From positions 1-35,993 of the forward strand of contig PNIK01000062.1 in the NCBI GenBank assembly GCA_002877985.1: DNA of 35,993 nt, written 5' to 3'. The notes below the pieces were generated by a model. That model had not been told where the DNA came from, did no database searches, and was given only the letters and a program-made list of their open reading frames with translations. This DNA comes from Thermodesulfobacterium geofontis. GTDB taxonomy: Bacteria > Desulfobacterota > Thermodesulfobacteria > Thermodesulfobacteriales > Thermodesulfobacteriaceae. Within the stretch, counting starts at the first letter, position 1. Every line of letters starts with the position of its first letter. The translations under genes and the position numbers were made by a program. Below are positions 16,493 to 25,439 of the stretch, piece after piece.

Positions 16493-17611
16493 CTAATCAG
16501 CGTTTCTTCTTAGAAAAGTTGGTATATCTAAAATTTCCTCGTCAAATGTATTTAAAACATTTTGTTTTTGTTTTTCAGTTTTCTTCTTTAATCCTTCATT
16601 CATTTGTATGATCTTTTCTTTTCTTTCTTTTTCTTTAGCTTTTTCAAGCCCTGTAGCAATAACAGTAACCCTTAAAGAATCTTCCAGATTTTCATCAAAA
16701 ACAACACCCCAATATACTTTTGCTTCTGGATGCAATTCTTTAGCAATTGTTCCTGTAATTACTTGTGTTTCGTGAATGGTCAAAGTATCAGGATGGACAC
16801 TTATATTTAACAATAATCCTTTAGCTCCTGAAATAGAAATATCTTCTAAAAGGGGGCTATAAATAGCCATTTGGGTTGCTATTTCTGCTCTTTCTTCACC
16901 TCTTGCTTCTCCCATACCCATCAAAGCTGTACCTCCACTTTCACTCATTAATGCTTTAACATCTGCAAAATCAAGGTTTATATAACCTGGAGAAAGAATT
17001 AAATCAGAAATACCTCTTACTGCATAATATAATACATCATCCGCTTTTTTAAACATATCTGCAAGCCTTTCTTGAGGAGAACCTAAAGTAAGAAGTTTAT
17101 CATTGGGTATAGTGATAAGGGTATCTACGTATTTTTTTAATTCTTCCAATCCTTGTTCTGCTATTTTCATTCTAAATCTACCTTCAAAAGAGAAAGGTTT
17201 AGTAACCACAGCAACAGTTAAAATACCTAAATCTTTACAAATACTTGCTATTACAGGAGCAGCTCCGGTTCCTGTTCCACCTCCCATCCCTGCTGCAATA
17301 AAAACCATATCTGCATCCTTCAAAATATCTCTTATTTCTTTTTCACTTTCCTCAGCCGCTTGTTTTCCAATTTCAGGCTTCCCCCCAGCTCCCAAACCTT
17401 TAGTTAATTTCTTACCTAATTGTATTTTAATTGGTGCAGGGTTAATATCTAAAACCCTATAATCTGTATTTGCTGCAATAAACTCAACTCCTTGCAATTT
17501 GTTTCTTATCATATTGGCTACCGCATTTCCTCCTGCTCCTCCAACACCTATTACTTTTATATTAGGTTGAACTTTAGTTTCTTCATCTAATAATTCAAAA
17601 GAAATACCCAT
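16493..17611 (-). CDS. ftsZ: Cell division GTPase FtsZ
   Basis: FtsZ polymerises into the cytokinetic ring at mid-cell. The GTP-binding GVGGAGGNAV near the N-terminus and the tubulin signature GGGTGTGAAPVIA (about 107-119) are intact. A charged linker precedes the C-terminal peptide DIPTFLRR, which binds FtsA and other partners. At 372 residues it has normal length. AAGGGGG precedes the ATG, one base after the ftsA stop. It is the last canonical dcw gene here. Confidence 0.98.
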   Translation of the reverse strand: MGISFELLDEETKVQPNIKVIGVGGAGGNAVANMIRNKLQGVEFIAANTDYRVLDINPAPIKIQLGKKLTKGLGAGGKPEIGKQAAEESEKEIRDILKDADMVFIAAGMGGGTGTGAAPVIASICKDLGILTVAVVTKPFSFEGRFRMKIAEQGLEELKKYVDTLITIPNDKLLTLGSPQERLADMFKKADDVLYYAVRGISDLILSPGYINLDFADVKALMSESGGTALMGMGEARGEERAEIATQMAIYSPLLEDISISGAKGLLLNISVHPDTLTIHETQVITGTIAKELHPEAKVYWGVVFDENLEDSLRVTVIATGLEKAKEKERKEKIIQMNEGLKKKTEKQKQNVLNTFDEEILDIPTFLRRNAD

Positions 17612-17612
17612 T

Positions 17613-18854
17613 TTAGCCCCCTTTTATTAATTTAAATAAACTTTTTCTTATTTTTTCAATTATTCCTTCTTTCCTTTCTTCTTTTATCTTTTCCTTTAAA
17701 TTGTAAATATAGGAAAGCATTCCTACAGAGGTAGCAAATTGGGGATGATAAATTTCTTCAGTAAGTCCAGGAAGTTGTAAAGGATAGCCAATTCTTGCTG
17801 GTAAATCTAACAATTGTTCAGCTAAATAAATCATACCTGGAAGAAGTGCAGAACCACCGGTTATCACTACACCGCTACCAAGTTTTGATTTAATATCAAG
17901 AATATCTTCATTTTCAAACACTTTTTCTTTTAATTCTCTTTCAATTAACTCAAAAAGTTCTTTTATTCTTAATTCCAATATTTCTGCTAAAATCTTTTTA
18001 CTTATTCTCCTTGAGGGACGATTTCCTATTCCAAGAACCTCAATAAAATCTTCCTCATCTACAAGTTCCCTTACGCAAACTCCCTGTTCAATTTTTATTT
18101 TTTCTGCTTCTTTTTTTGAGGTTCTTAATCCAACAGCCAAATCATTAGTAAGCAGTTCTCCTCCTACAGGAAGAGAAAACACATACCTTAAAACATTATC
18201 CCAGTAAATTGCTACATCTGTTGTTCCTCCACCGAAATCAATCAAAATAACTCCTAATTCTTTTTCTTCTGGAGTTAGAACCCCTTCCCCAGAAGCCAAT
18301 CCTTGAAAAATGACACCATCCACTTCTAAATCCAGATTTTCAAAACATCTTAGCAGATTTTGAAGATTAGATCTGTTGCAGGTAATTAGCTGAACATGAG
18401 CTTCAAGTCTTACTCCTGACATCCCTACAGGTTGAAGTATACCTCTTGCCTGATCAACTATAAATTCCTGAGGAATTACATGTAAAATTACTCTGTCCTG
18501 TGGAAGTTCTATTGTTTGAGCAGAATAAAGTACTTCCTCAACTTCAGAAGGAGTAACCACCTTTTCTTTTAAAGCTACCACACCAGAACTGAAAACTGTT
18601 TTTATGTGGCTTCCAGCAATACTAACATAAATACTTTCTACAGGAACCTTTGCTTGAGCCTGAGCCTTTTCTATAGCATTTTTAATACTCTGGGTAGCTT
18701 CATCTATATTTATTATAGTTCCCTTTTTAAGACCCTTTGAAGGAACTATTCCTAATCCCGTAACCCATAATTTCTCTTCCTTTTCTTCACCAATGAGAGC
18801 ACATATCTTGGTAGTTCCCACATCTACAACAAGTATGCCTTTTTCCCTTTCCAT
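17613..18854 (-). CDS. ftsA: Cell division protein FtsA
   Basis: This actin-like ATPase tethers FtsZ to the membrane and recruits later division proteins. It has the phosphate-1 loop VVDVGTTKICA, the FtsA-specific 1C region (SHIKTVFSSGVVAL onward), the GGGTTDVAIY phosphate-2 loop and VVITGGSALLPG. The C-terminus (IIEKIRKSLFKLIKGG) is a basic amphipathic helix, as expected for membrane targeting. Its 413 residues are normal. It follows ftsQ closely and abuts ftsZ. Confidence 0.97.
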   Translation of the reverse strand: MEREKGILVVDVGTTKICALIGEEKEEKLWVTGLGIVPSKGLKKGTIINIDEATQSIKNAIEKAQAQAKVPVESIYVSIAGSHIKTVFSSGVVALKEKVVTPSEVEEVLYSAQTIELPQDRVILHVIPQEFIVDQARGILQPVGMSGVRLEAHVQLITCNRSNLQNLLRCFENLDLEVDGVIFQGLASGEGVLTPEEKELGVILIDFGGGTTDVAIYWDNVLRYVFSLPVGGELLTNDLAVGLRTSKKEAEKIKIEQGVCVRELVDEEDFIEVLGIGNRPSRRISKKILAEILELRIKELFELIERELKEKVFENEDILDIKSKLGSGVVITGGSALLPGMIYLAEQLLDLPARIGYPLQLPGLTEEIYHPQFATSVGMLSYIYNLKEKIKEERKEGIIEKIRKSLFKLIKGG

Positions 18855-18857
18855 AAA

Positions 18858-19598
18858 CTAACCTCTAAATTTTATTAAAGCTGAACCTAATGGATAATCT
18901 AATCTAATAAGTTCCACTTTTTCAATAAGATCTCTTTCGTATAAATAAGCCATTATTTTATCCAAATTTTTGTAAAAATATGTCCAATCTTTTTCAGAAA
19001 TAAGAGGAAAATAAATTTTTATGTTATTCTTAGTAATAAAAACGATTTTATCCTCTTCTAAACTAATTTTAGCTAAGTTTTCATAAACAGGTAAATAATT
19101 TTTTTGATTTTTTAACCAATCTAAAAAGTTTAAAAATTTATCTTTAAATTCTTCATTTTTTATTTCAATTACAGGATAAAATTGATAGTCTTCAGGCAAG
19201 ATAGTATCTATAATAACTCCCTTTTTATCTATAAGATAACCTTTGTTATTTTGTGTAATGATTGCAAGAGGTTCTCTTTCTTTTACCTTTATTTCAAGTG
19301 TACTAGGAAGGTGTCTCACTATAATTACCTCTTCAATCTTGGGATTGAGAAGAATTTTTTCTTTTATCTTTTTAACTGGTATAGAAAAAAGCCTTTCTCC
19401 ACCTCTTAATCCTGTTAGTTCTATGATTTCTTTTTCTGTAATTTTTTTATTATTTAATACTTTTATTTCTCTCAATACAAAACAATTTGTAAAATAGAGC
19501 AAATAAATTATTCCAGAAAAGAAAAATATTATGCTCGCAGATAACCAGAGATATTTATTTTTAATTGAATTTATAATTTTTTTAATTATAAAGAACAT
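18858..19598 (-). CDS. ftsQ: Cell division protein FtsQ/DivIB
   Basis: FtsQ is a bitopic division protein whose periplasmic part binds FtsL and FtsB. It has a short basic cytoplasmic tail, one membrane helix (about 16-36), then the POTRA domain (CFVLREIKVLNNKKITEKEI and GLRGGERLFSI) and the FtsQ domain containing LEIKVKEREPLAII. At 246 residues it is slightly short. The ATG lies within the last 13 bases of murB. Its retention contrasts with the absence of ftsW and the degenerate ftsI. Confidence 0.92.
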   Translation of the reverse strand: MFFIIKKIINSIKNKYLWLSASIIFFFSGIIYLLYFTNCFVLREIKVLNNKKITEKEIIELTGLRGGERLFSIPVKKIKEKILLNPKIEEVIIVRHLPSTLEIKVKEREPLAIITQNNKGYLIDKKGVIIDTILPEDYQFYPVIEIKNEEFKDKFLNFLDWLKNQKNYLPVYENLAKISLEEDKIVFITKNNIKIYFPLISEKDWTYFYKNLDKIMAYLYERDLIEKVELIRLDYPLGSALIKFRG

Positions 19599-20515
19599 CC
19601 CAAGAAGTTTACCTCCGGTTCAAGTTTTATTCCAAATTTTAAAAATACTTTTTCCTGAACTAATTTTATAAGTTGTAAAACATCCTCTGCTTTTGCATCT
19701 CCAAGATTAACTATAAAATTGGCATGTTTTTCAGAAATTTTAGCAGATCCTATTTGATAACCCTTTAAATTACAAGCTTCTATTAATGCACCAGCATAAT
19801 AAGTAGGCGGATTTTTAAAAACAGAACCAAAGGTTTTTTCAAAAAGGGGTTGAGTTTTTTTTCTTTTTTCAAGGTATTTTTTTAAAAGCTCCTTTACTCT
19901 TTCCTTTTCCATCCTTTCCATTTCAAGTTCTGTACTTATAACGATGCCATTTTCTTTAAATTTTCTATATTCCCAAAGAGATTCCTCAGATTTTATATTT
20001 TTTATCTTTCCGTTTTTATAAATTCTTATGTTTTTTACTAATTGAGATATAGTATTTCCAAAGGCTCCTGCATTCATTTTTATAGCTCCGCCTAAGGTCG
20101 CAGGAATTCCTCCTAAAAATTCAAGACCTCCAAACCCCTTTCTTATCCCCATCCCTATGATTTCATTAATTCTTGTACCTGCGAGTATTTTTAAAATTAT
20201 CTTTTTTTCATTTTCTTCTGTTATTTCTATTCCTTTAAATTTACAAAAGTTTATAACCACTCCTTCAAACCCCTTATCTGAAACAAGGAGCTTACTTCCT
20301 CCACCAAGAACAAAAAAGGGGATTTCAGAATTTTCGAGGAATTTCAGAATTTTTAGTAAAGACTTTTCCTTTTCTGGGAAAATCATTCTTTTACAAGGTC
20401 CTCCTATTTTAATACTTGTATAAGGAGCTAAGGGCTCATCAACTTTAAAAATTATATTTAGTTCCTCTAATTTTTTATCCAAATCTTTAAGCCACATTTT
20501 TTGATCTTTCCTCAT
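19586..20515 (-). CDS. murB: UDP-N-acetylenolpyruvoylglucosamine reductase
   Basis: MurB is the FAD/NADPH enzyme that reduces enolpyruvyl-UDP-GlcNAc to UDP-MurNAc. It shows APYTSIKIGGPCKRMIFP at the N-terminus, FAD-binding LGGGSKLLV, GLEFLGGIPATLGGAIKMNAGAFG, and the C-terminal GSVFKNPPTYYAGALIEACNLKG with SEKHANFIVN. Absence of the extra type I loop indicates a type II MurB. ATG 20515 overlaps the end of murC by 29 bases; an in-frame ATG at 20497 is an alternative start, and neither has a clearly better ribosome site. Confidence 0.95.
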   Translation of the reverse strand: MRKDQKMWLKDLDKKLEELNIIFKVDEPLAPYTSIKIGGPCKRMIFPEKEKSLLKILKFLENSEIPFFVLGGGSKLLVSDKGFEGVVINFCKFKGIEITEENEKKIILKILAGTRINEIIGMGIRKGFGGLEFLGGIPATLGGAIKMNAGAFGNTISQLVKNIRIYKNGKIKNIKSEESLWEYRKFKENGIVISTELEMERMEKERVKELLKKYLEKRKKTQPLFEKTFGSVFKNPPTYYAGALIEACNLKGYQIGSAKISEKHANFIVNLGDAKAEDVLQLIKLVQEKVFLKFGIKLEPEVNFLGCSL

Positions 20516-21881
20516 TTTCTTTTATAAGGATCATTTTATGTAATTTATAAATATTACCTGCTCCCATAGTTAAAATTATCTGATTCTCTCCTCCTATTTT
20601 TTCAAGAAGGTTTAAAATTTCTTCAAAAGACTCTCCATAAAAAGTAAGATTGGGAGTTCTTAAATTCTTAATACTTTCAAAAAAGGTAAAGCCTGAAATT
20701 CCGGGAATGGGTTTTTCACTGGCAGGATAAATATCTGTTAAAATTAAAATTTCAGGCTCCTTTAAGACAAATAAAAATTCATCCCATAAAGCTTTCATTC
20801 TGGTATAGCGGTGTGGTTGAAAAATAAGTATCAGCTTTTTATCTGGGTAAACCTCTTTTACAGTTGAGAGGGTGGCTCTAATTTCAGTAGGATGATGAGC
20901 ATAATCATCAAGTAAAATTGCCCCTTTCCAAATTCCCTTAAAATCAAGTCTTCTTTCTACACCTCTAAAATTTTCCAATATTTTTATTACTTCAGTAATG
21001 GGAAGATTTAAAATTAAAGAAACTCCTATAGCTGCCAAAGCATTTAAAGCATTGTGTTTCCCAGGAACAGAAAGTTGAAATGTCCCGAGGAGCTCATCTA
21101 AATAATAAACTTCAACCCTTGGATAAGCAGAATCTTTAACAATTTTTCCTATAAGGTGATTATTTTCCGAAAATCCATAAAGCAAAAAAGGACCTGAGAT
21201 ATCCTGTAGTATTTCCCTTACTCCCTGATCATCTCCACATAAAATTACCTTTCCATTAGGGGAACATCTTTTTATAAAATTTATAAATGCTCTTTTGACC
21301 GCATTAAAATCTGCATAAAAATCAAGATGTTCCTTATCAATATTAGTAATAACCTCTATATAGGGGCTATAACAGAGAAAGGAACCATCACTTTCATCTG
21401 CTTCAGCAACCAGAAATTCTCTTTCTCCAAGAAGTGAATGGGTCTTAAAATTATTTATTATTCCTCCTACTATCACAGTTGGATTTTTCTCAAGTTTTAT
21501 TAAAACCTCAGAGATCATAGAAGTGGTAGTGGTTTTACCATGGGAGCCAGCAACAACAATACTTTTAGGATAAGCATTCATCACCTCTGATAGCATCTGA
21601 GCTCTTGGAATTACCCATATTCCCAATTCTTTTGCTTTTAAAAGTTCGGGATTTTCCGGAGGTATCGCTGAAGAATAAACTACAATATCAATTGAATCTA
21701 AGTGAGAAGGAGAATGTTCATAATATACTTTTATTCCCTTTTTTTCCAATAATTTTGTGTATTTGCTTTTCGCAATATCACATCCACTTATCTCATATCC
21801 CAAGGAATGCATTATTAAAGCAAGTCCACTCATTCCTACTCCACCAATTCCAATAAAATGAATTCTTTTTTTCTCAGACAT
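20487..21881 (-). CDS. murC: UDP-N-acetylmuramate-L-alanine ligase
   Basis: MurC adds the first amino acid, L-alanine, to UDP-MurNAc using ATP in the cytoplasm. It has the N-terminal Rossmann motif FIGIGGVGMSGLA, the Mur-ligase P-loop GSHGKTTTTSM (about 113-123), VAEADESDGSF and the C-terminal LDDYAHHPTEI. At 464 residues it is the normal length. It overlaps murG by eight bases upstream and murB by 29 bases downstream. It is distinct from the Mpl paralogue at the right end of the window. Confidence 0.97.
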   Translation of the reverse strand: MSEKKRIHFIGIGGVGMSGLALIMHSLGYEISGCDIAKSKYTKLLEKKGIKVYYEHSPSHLDSIDIVVYSSAIPPENPELLKAKELGIWVIPRAQMLSEVMNAYPKSIVVAGSHGKTTTTSMISEVLIKLEKNPTVIVGGIINNFKTHSLLGEREFLVAEADESDGSFLCYSPYIEVITNIDKEHLDFYADFNAVKRAFINFIKRCSPNGKVILCGDDQGVREILQDISGPFLLYGFSENNHLIGKIVKDSAYPRVEVYYLDELLGTFQLSVPGKHNALNALAAIGVSLILNLPITEVIKILENFRGVERRLDFKGIWKGAILLDDYAHHPTEIRATLSTVKEVYPDKKLILIFQPHRYTRMKALWDEFLFVLKEPEILILTDIYPASEKPIPGISGFTFFESIKNLRTPNLTFYGESFEEILNLLEKIGGENQIILTMGAGNIYKLHKMILIKENEERSKNVA

Positions 21882-22956
21882 TTTTTACTAATCCCTCCAG
21901 CTCTTCTATAATTATTTTTCTTGAATCTTTAATAAAAAAACTTTTCATAACCTGAGACATACTTCTTAATTTTTCTTTATTTTCAAGTAGGGATTTTATT
22001 TCTTTTAATACTAATTCTGGAGTTGCTTCTTTTTGCCTTATTAAAACAGCTCCTCCTTTTTGAGCCACAATTCTTGCATTCTTTTCCTGATGATTTTTAG
22101 TAGCATAAGGGAAAGGTATAAAGATAGCAGGAAGGCCTACTGCAAAAAGTTCGGCAAGAGTTGTTGCTCCGCATCTTCCCAAAAATAAGTCAACCTGAGA
22201 ATAGACCCAGCTCATATCTTCTATAAAAGGAAAAACCTTTAAACGGGACACATTTTCTTCTTTTATCAAGTTTTGATATTCATTTTTAACCTTTTCAAAA
22301 TCATCTAAACCTGTTTGGTGAATAATTAAAAGATCCTTATATTCATCTAAAAGCCGTGGAACTATCCTTAGGGCAAGCTCATTTATAAATCTTGCTCCCA
22401 AACTTCCTCCTAAAATTAATAAACCCTTTCCTGAATATTCTCTAGGTTTTAAATTTAGTATATCTTCTCTTACAGGATTTCCTGAAAAAATTACTTTTTT
22501 CTCAGGAAAATATTTTTTACTTTCTTCAATACTCACAAAAATTCTATCTACCATATAACTTAGCAATTTATTTGCTAATCCAGGTTCTATGTTTTGCTCA
22601 TGAAGACCAATTTTTTTGTTTCTAAATTTTCCTACTAACACTATAGGAAAAGAAATATAACCCCCTGTAGCAAAAATAATATGGGGATCTAAATCTTTAA
22701 TAAGTTTATAGGCTTCATTTATAGCTTTTATCATTTTAATAAAAGCTCTAATTTTATCTTTTAAAGCTCTTCCAATAAACCCCTCTACATCTAATCTATA
22801 AACTTTAAAGGGTTTATTTTTTAAAATAACCTCCTCTATTCTTCTTGTACCAGAAACAAAATATACTTCTCTTTGCATTTTCAATAATTCTTGAGCAATA
22901 GCTACACCAGGTATAATATGTCCTCCTGTCCCTCCAGCAACAATAAGCCATCTCAA
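21874..22956 (-). CDS. murG: MurG, lipid II-forming GlcNAc transferase
   Basis: MurG is a peripheral inner-membrane GT-B enzyme that adds GlcNAc to lipid I. It has the glycine-rich GGTGGHIIPGVAIAQEL at the start, LHEQNIEPGLANKLL in the middle, GGSLGARFIN, and the donor-site RCGATTLAELFAVGLPAIFIPFPYATKNHQ. At 360 residues it is normal. The ATG overlaps the murD stop by four bases, so ftsW, which usually lies between these two genes, is absent without any remnant. Confidence 0.97.
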   Translation of the reverse strand: MRWLIVAGGTGGHIIPGVAIAQELLKMQREVYFVSGTRRIEEVILKNKPFKVYRLDVEGFIGRALKDKIRAFIKMIKAINEAYKLIKDLDPHIIFATGGYISFPIVLVGKFRNKKIGLHEQNIEPGLANKLLSYMVDRIFVSIEESKKYFPEKKVIFSGNPVREDILNLKPREYSGKGLLILGGSLGARFINELALRIVPRLLDEYKDLLIIHQTGLDDFEKVKNEYQNLIKEENVSRLKVFPFIEDMSWVYSQVDLFLGRCGATTLAELFAVGLPAIFIPFPYATKNHQEKNARIVAQKGGAVLIRQKEATPELVLKEIKSLLENKEKLRSMSQVMKSFFIKDSRKIIIEELEGLVKNV

Positions 22957-24356
22957 TGGAATATCCCCTCTTTTTTTTCTTTAAAATGCAAAGGAGCTTC
23001 TCTTATAACTAATCTTCTAAAAACTTCTCCTCTTTCTTTATAATCAGCAAATTGATCAAAACTTGAACAGGCAGGAGAAAGAAGCACTATGTCTCCTGGT
23101 TTAGCTAATTTAATAGCTAAAAGGGTTGCGGAACTGAGTGTTTCACTCATATATGTTTCAGTAATTCCTTCTAATTCTTCAGCCATAATGAAGCGTGATT
23201 CTCCCATTAGAATTAAAATTTTAACTTTTTCTTTAATGTAAGGAATTAAAGGACTATAAGAAGCTCCTTTATGTTTACCTCCAAGAATAAGAATTATAGA
23301 ATTTGGAAGACTTTTCAATGCTTGTAAAGTAGCGGACACATTGGTGGCCTTAGAATCATTTATAAAATAAACTCCTCCAAATTCTCCTATATATTCAAGT
23401 CTATGTGGAAATCCTCTAAACTCCTTTATTAATCTTTTTACACTTTCTTTAGTTGCAGAAAGAAGCCTTGCTCCTAAACTTGCTACCATAAAATTAACTT
23501 TGTTATGAATTCCAAGAAGTTTAAAACCAAAAAAGGAATAAAATTCCTTTTCTTTGAGATTAAGAATAAAACCATCTTCAGAGGAAATACTACTTGGCTT
23601 TAAATAGGCTACCGCATCAATATTTTCTTTTTCATCAAAAAACAAAACCTTACTTTTTATCAATTTTTTAAACTTTTCAAACCAAGGCTCTCCAAAAGGT
23701 AAAATAGCATAGTGATTTTCTTTTTGATATTCAAAGAGTCTGTATTTATAGTAGGCGTATTCTTCATAAGAGGAGTATCTTTCTAAATGATCGGGACTTA
23801 TATTTAGAAGAATCCCCACCTTCGGAGAAAAGGTACAAATATTTTCCAGCTGAAAACTTGAAACTTCAAGCACAATCTTATCTACTAAAACATTTGAGAC
23901 TGCAAGTTCGGACAAGGGTATCCCATAATTTCCTCCTGTAAAAACTTTATATTCTGAGAGTTTAAGAAGTTCTGAAACCATGGCAGTAGTTGTTGTTTTA
24001 CCGTTTGTACCGGTTATAGCTATAATTTCTTTTTTATTTTTCAAAAATTGCCAAGCAAGTTCAAGTTCACTTAAAACTGGTATACCTTTTTTAATACAAT
24101 CTTTATAAACTTCTCTTGGAACACCCGGGCTTGTTACAATGAGATCTGCTGAAAGAAGAGTTTCTTTTTTATGCCCCCCTCCCTCAAAATAGACTCCCTG
24201 TGATTTAAAAGAAGTTAAAATATCTGGAGGTAGTTCATCCAATTCTCTTATTTCAGAAACTATAACTTCGGCTCCTTGTTTGAGAAGAAGTTTGGTTACC
24301 GCTTTCCCACTTTTCCCAAAACCTAAAACTACTACTTTTTTATTTTTTAGTTCCAT
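22953..24356 (-). CDS. murD: UDP-N-acetylmuramoylalanine-D-glutamate ligase
   Basis: MurD adds D-glutamate to UDP-MurNAc-L-Ala. Visible are the Rossmann motif VLGFGKSGKAV, P-loop ITGTNGKTTTTAM (about 115-127), ISPDHLERY and INDSKATNVSAT. It has 467 residues, slightly longer than E. coli MurD. It starts three bases after mraY and overlaps murG by four bases. Confidence 0.96.
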   Translation of the reverse strand: MELKNKKVVVLGFGKSGKAVTKLLLKQGAEVIVSEIRELDELPPDILTSFKSQGVYFEGGGHKKETLLSADLIVTSPGVPREVYKDCIKKGIPVLSELELAWQFLKNKKEIIAITGTNGKTTTTAMVSELLKLSEYKVFTGGNYGIPLSELAVSNVLVDKIVLEVSSFQLENICTFSPKVGILLNISPDHLERYSSYEEYAYYKYRLFEYQKENHYAILPFGEPWFEKFKKLIKSKVLFFDEKENIDAVAYLKPSSISSEDGFILNLKEKEFYSFFGFKLLGIHNKVNFMVASLGARLLSATKESVKRLIKEFRGFPHRLEYIGEFGGVYFINDSKATNVSATLQALKSLPNSIILILGGKHKGASYSPLIPYIKEKVKILILMGESRFIMAEELEGITETYMSETLSSATLLAIKLAKPGDIVLLSPACSSFDQFADYKERGEVFRRLVIREAPLHFKEKKEGIFH

Positions 24357-24359
24357 TTT

Positions 24360-25439
24360 TTATCTTATCTTTAATGTACTTAAAGCTAAAAGCCCAAAAA
24401 TTACAGATATAATCCAAAATCTAACCACTACTTTATTTTCAGGCCAACCTTTTAATTCAAAATGATGATGCAGAGGCGCCATTCTAAAAATCCTTTTTCC
24501 CTTTGTAAGTTTGAAATAACCAACCTGTAATATAACTGATAAGGCTTCCATTACAAATAAGCCACCAGCTATTACTAAAAGAAATTCTTGTTTTATTATG
24601 ATGGCAATAGCTCCAAGGGTTGCTCCTAAGGCAAGAGACCCCACATCACCCATAAAGATTTCAGCAGGATGGGAATTATACCATAAAAAACCTAAACCTG
24701 CTCCAACCAAAATGGCACATAGAATCGCCAATTCTCCAGCATAAGGTACATAAGGAAGATATAGATAACTTGAAAATTTAATATGCCCAGCTACATAGCT
24801 TAAAATACTATAAACACCTGCAACTACTATAAAAGGTACTATAGCAAGACCATCAAGCCCATCGGTTAAATTCATAGCATTGGAACTACCAATAATCACA
24901 AGCATACTAAAAATTAAATAAAAGTTTCCAATATCAACAATCAGTTTTTTAAAAAATGGAAAATTAAGGGTGGTAGGGAAATTTAAAAATTTAAATAAAA
25001 CAAAGTAAAAAATACATACAATTAAGATTTGAACTAAAATTTTTTCTCTTGCCCTTAAACCAAGATTTTTCTTTCTTTTTATTTTTAAAAAGTCATCTAA
25101 AAAACCCATAAATCCAAAGTTTAAAAGAATAAATAAAACTACCCAAACTAAATAGTTGGTAAGGTTACACCATAAAAGGGCAGAAACCACTACAGAACTA
25201 ACTATTATCACACCTCCCATAGTGGGAGTCCCTGTTTTTGCCTTATGATGAGCTGGTCCCTCATCCCTTACTATTTGCCCAAATTGTTTTTCTTTCATAA
25301 ATTTTATAAAATAGGGCATAAAAATATAAACCAAAATGAAGGCAGTTAGAGCTCCACAAATCATTCTAAAGGTTATATATTTAAAAACATTAAACAGGAT
25401 AGAAATATCTTTCAAAGAATAAAGAAGATGATAAAGCAT
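24360..25439 (-). CDS. mraY: Phospho-N-acetylmuramoyl-pentapeptide transferase MraY
   Basis: MraY makes lipid I by moving phospho-MurNAc-pentapeptide onto undecaprenyl phosphate in the inner membrane. It has about ten hydrophobic helices and the family motifs GTPTMGGVIII, FLDDFLKI (catalytic aspartates), NAMNLTDGLDGLA, FMGDVGSLALGA and APLHHHFE. Length is 359, as usual. The start overlaps the murF stop by one base. Confidence 0.98.
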   Translation of the reverse strand: MLYHLLYSLKDISILFNVFKYITFRMICGALTAFILVYIFMPYFIKFMKEKQFGQIVRDEGPAHHKAKTGTPTMGGVIIVSSVVVSALLWCNLTNYLVWVVLFILLNFGFMGFLDDFLKIKRKKNLGLRAREKILVQILIVCIFYFVLFKFLNFPTTLNFPFFKKLIVDIGNFYLIFSMLVIIGSSNAMNLTDGLDGLAIVPFIVVAGVYSILSYVAGHIKFSSYLYLPYVPYAGELAILCAILVGAGLGFLWYNSHPAEIFMGDVGSLALGATLGAIAIIIKQEFLLVIAGGLFVMEALSVILQVGYFKLTKGKRIFRMAPLHHHFELKGWPENKVVVRFWIISVIFGLLALSTLKIR

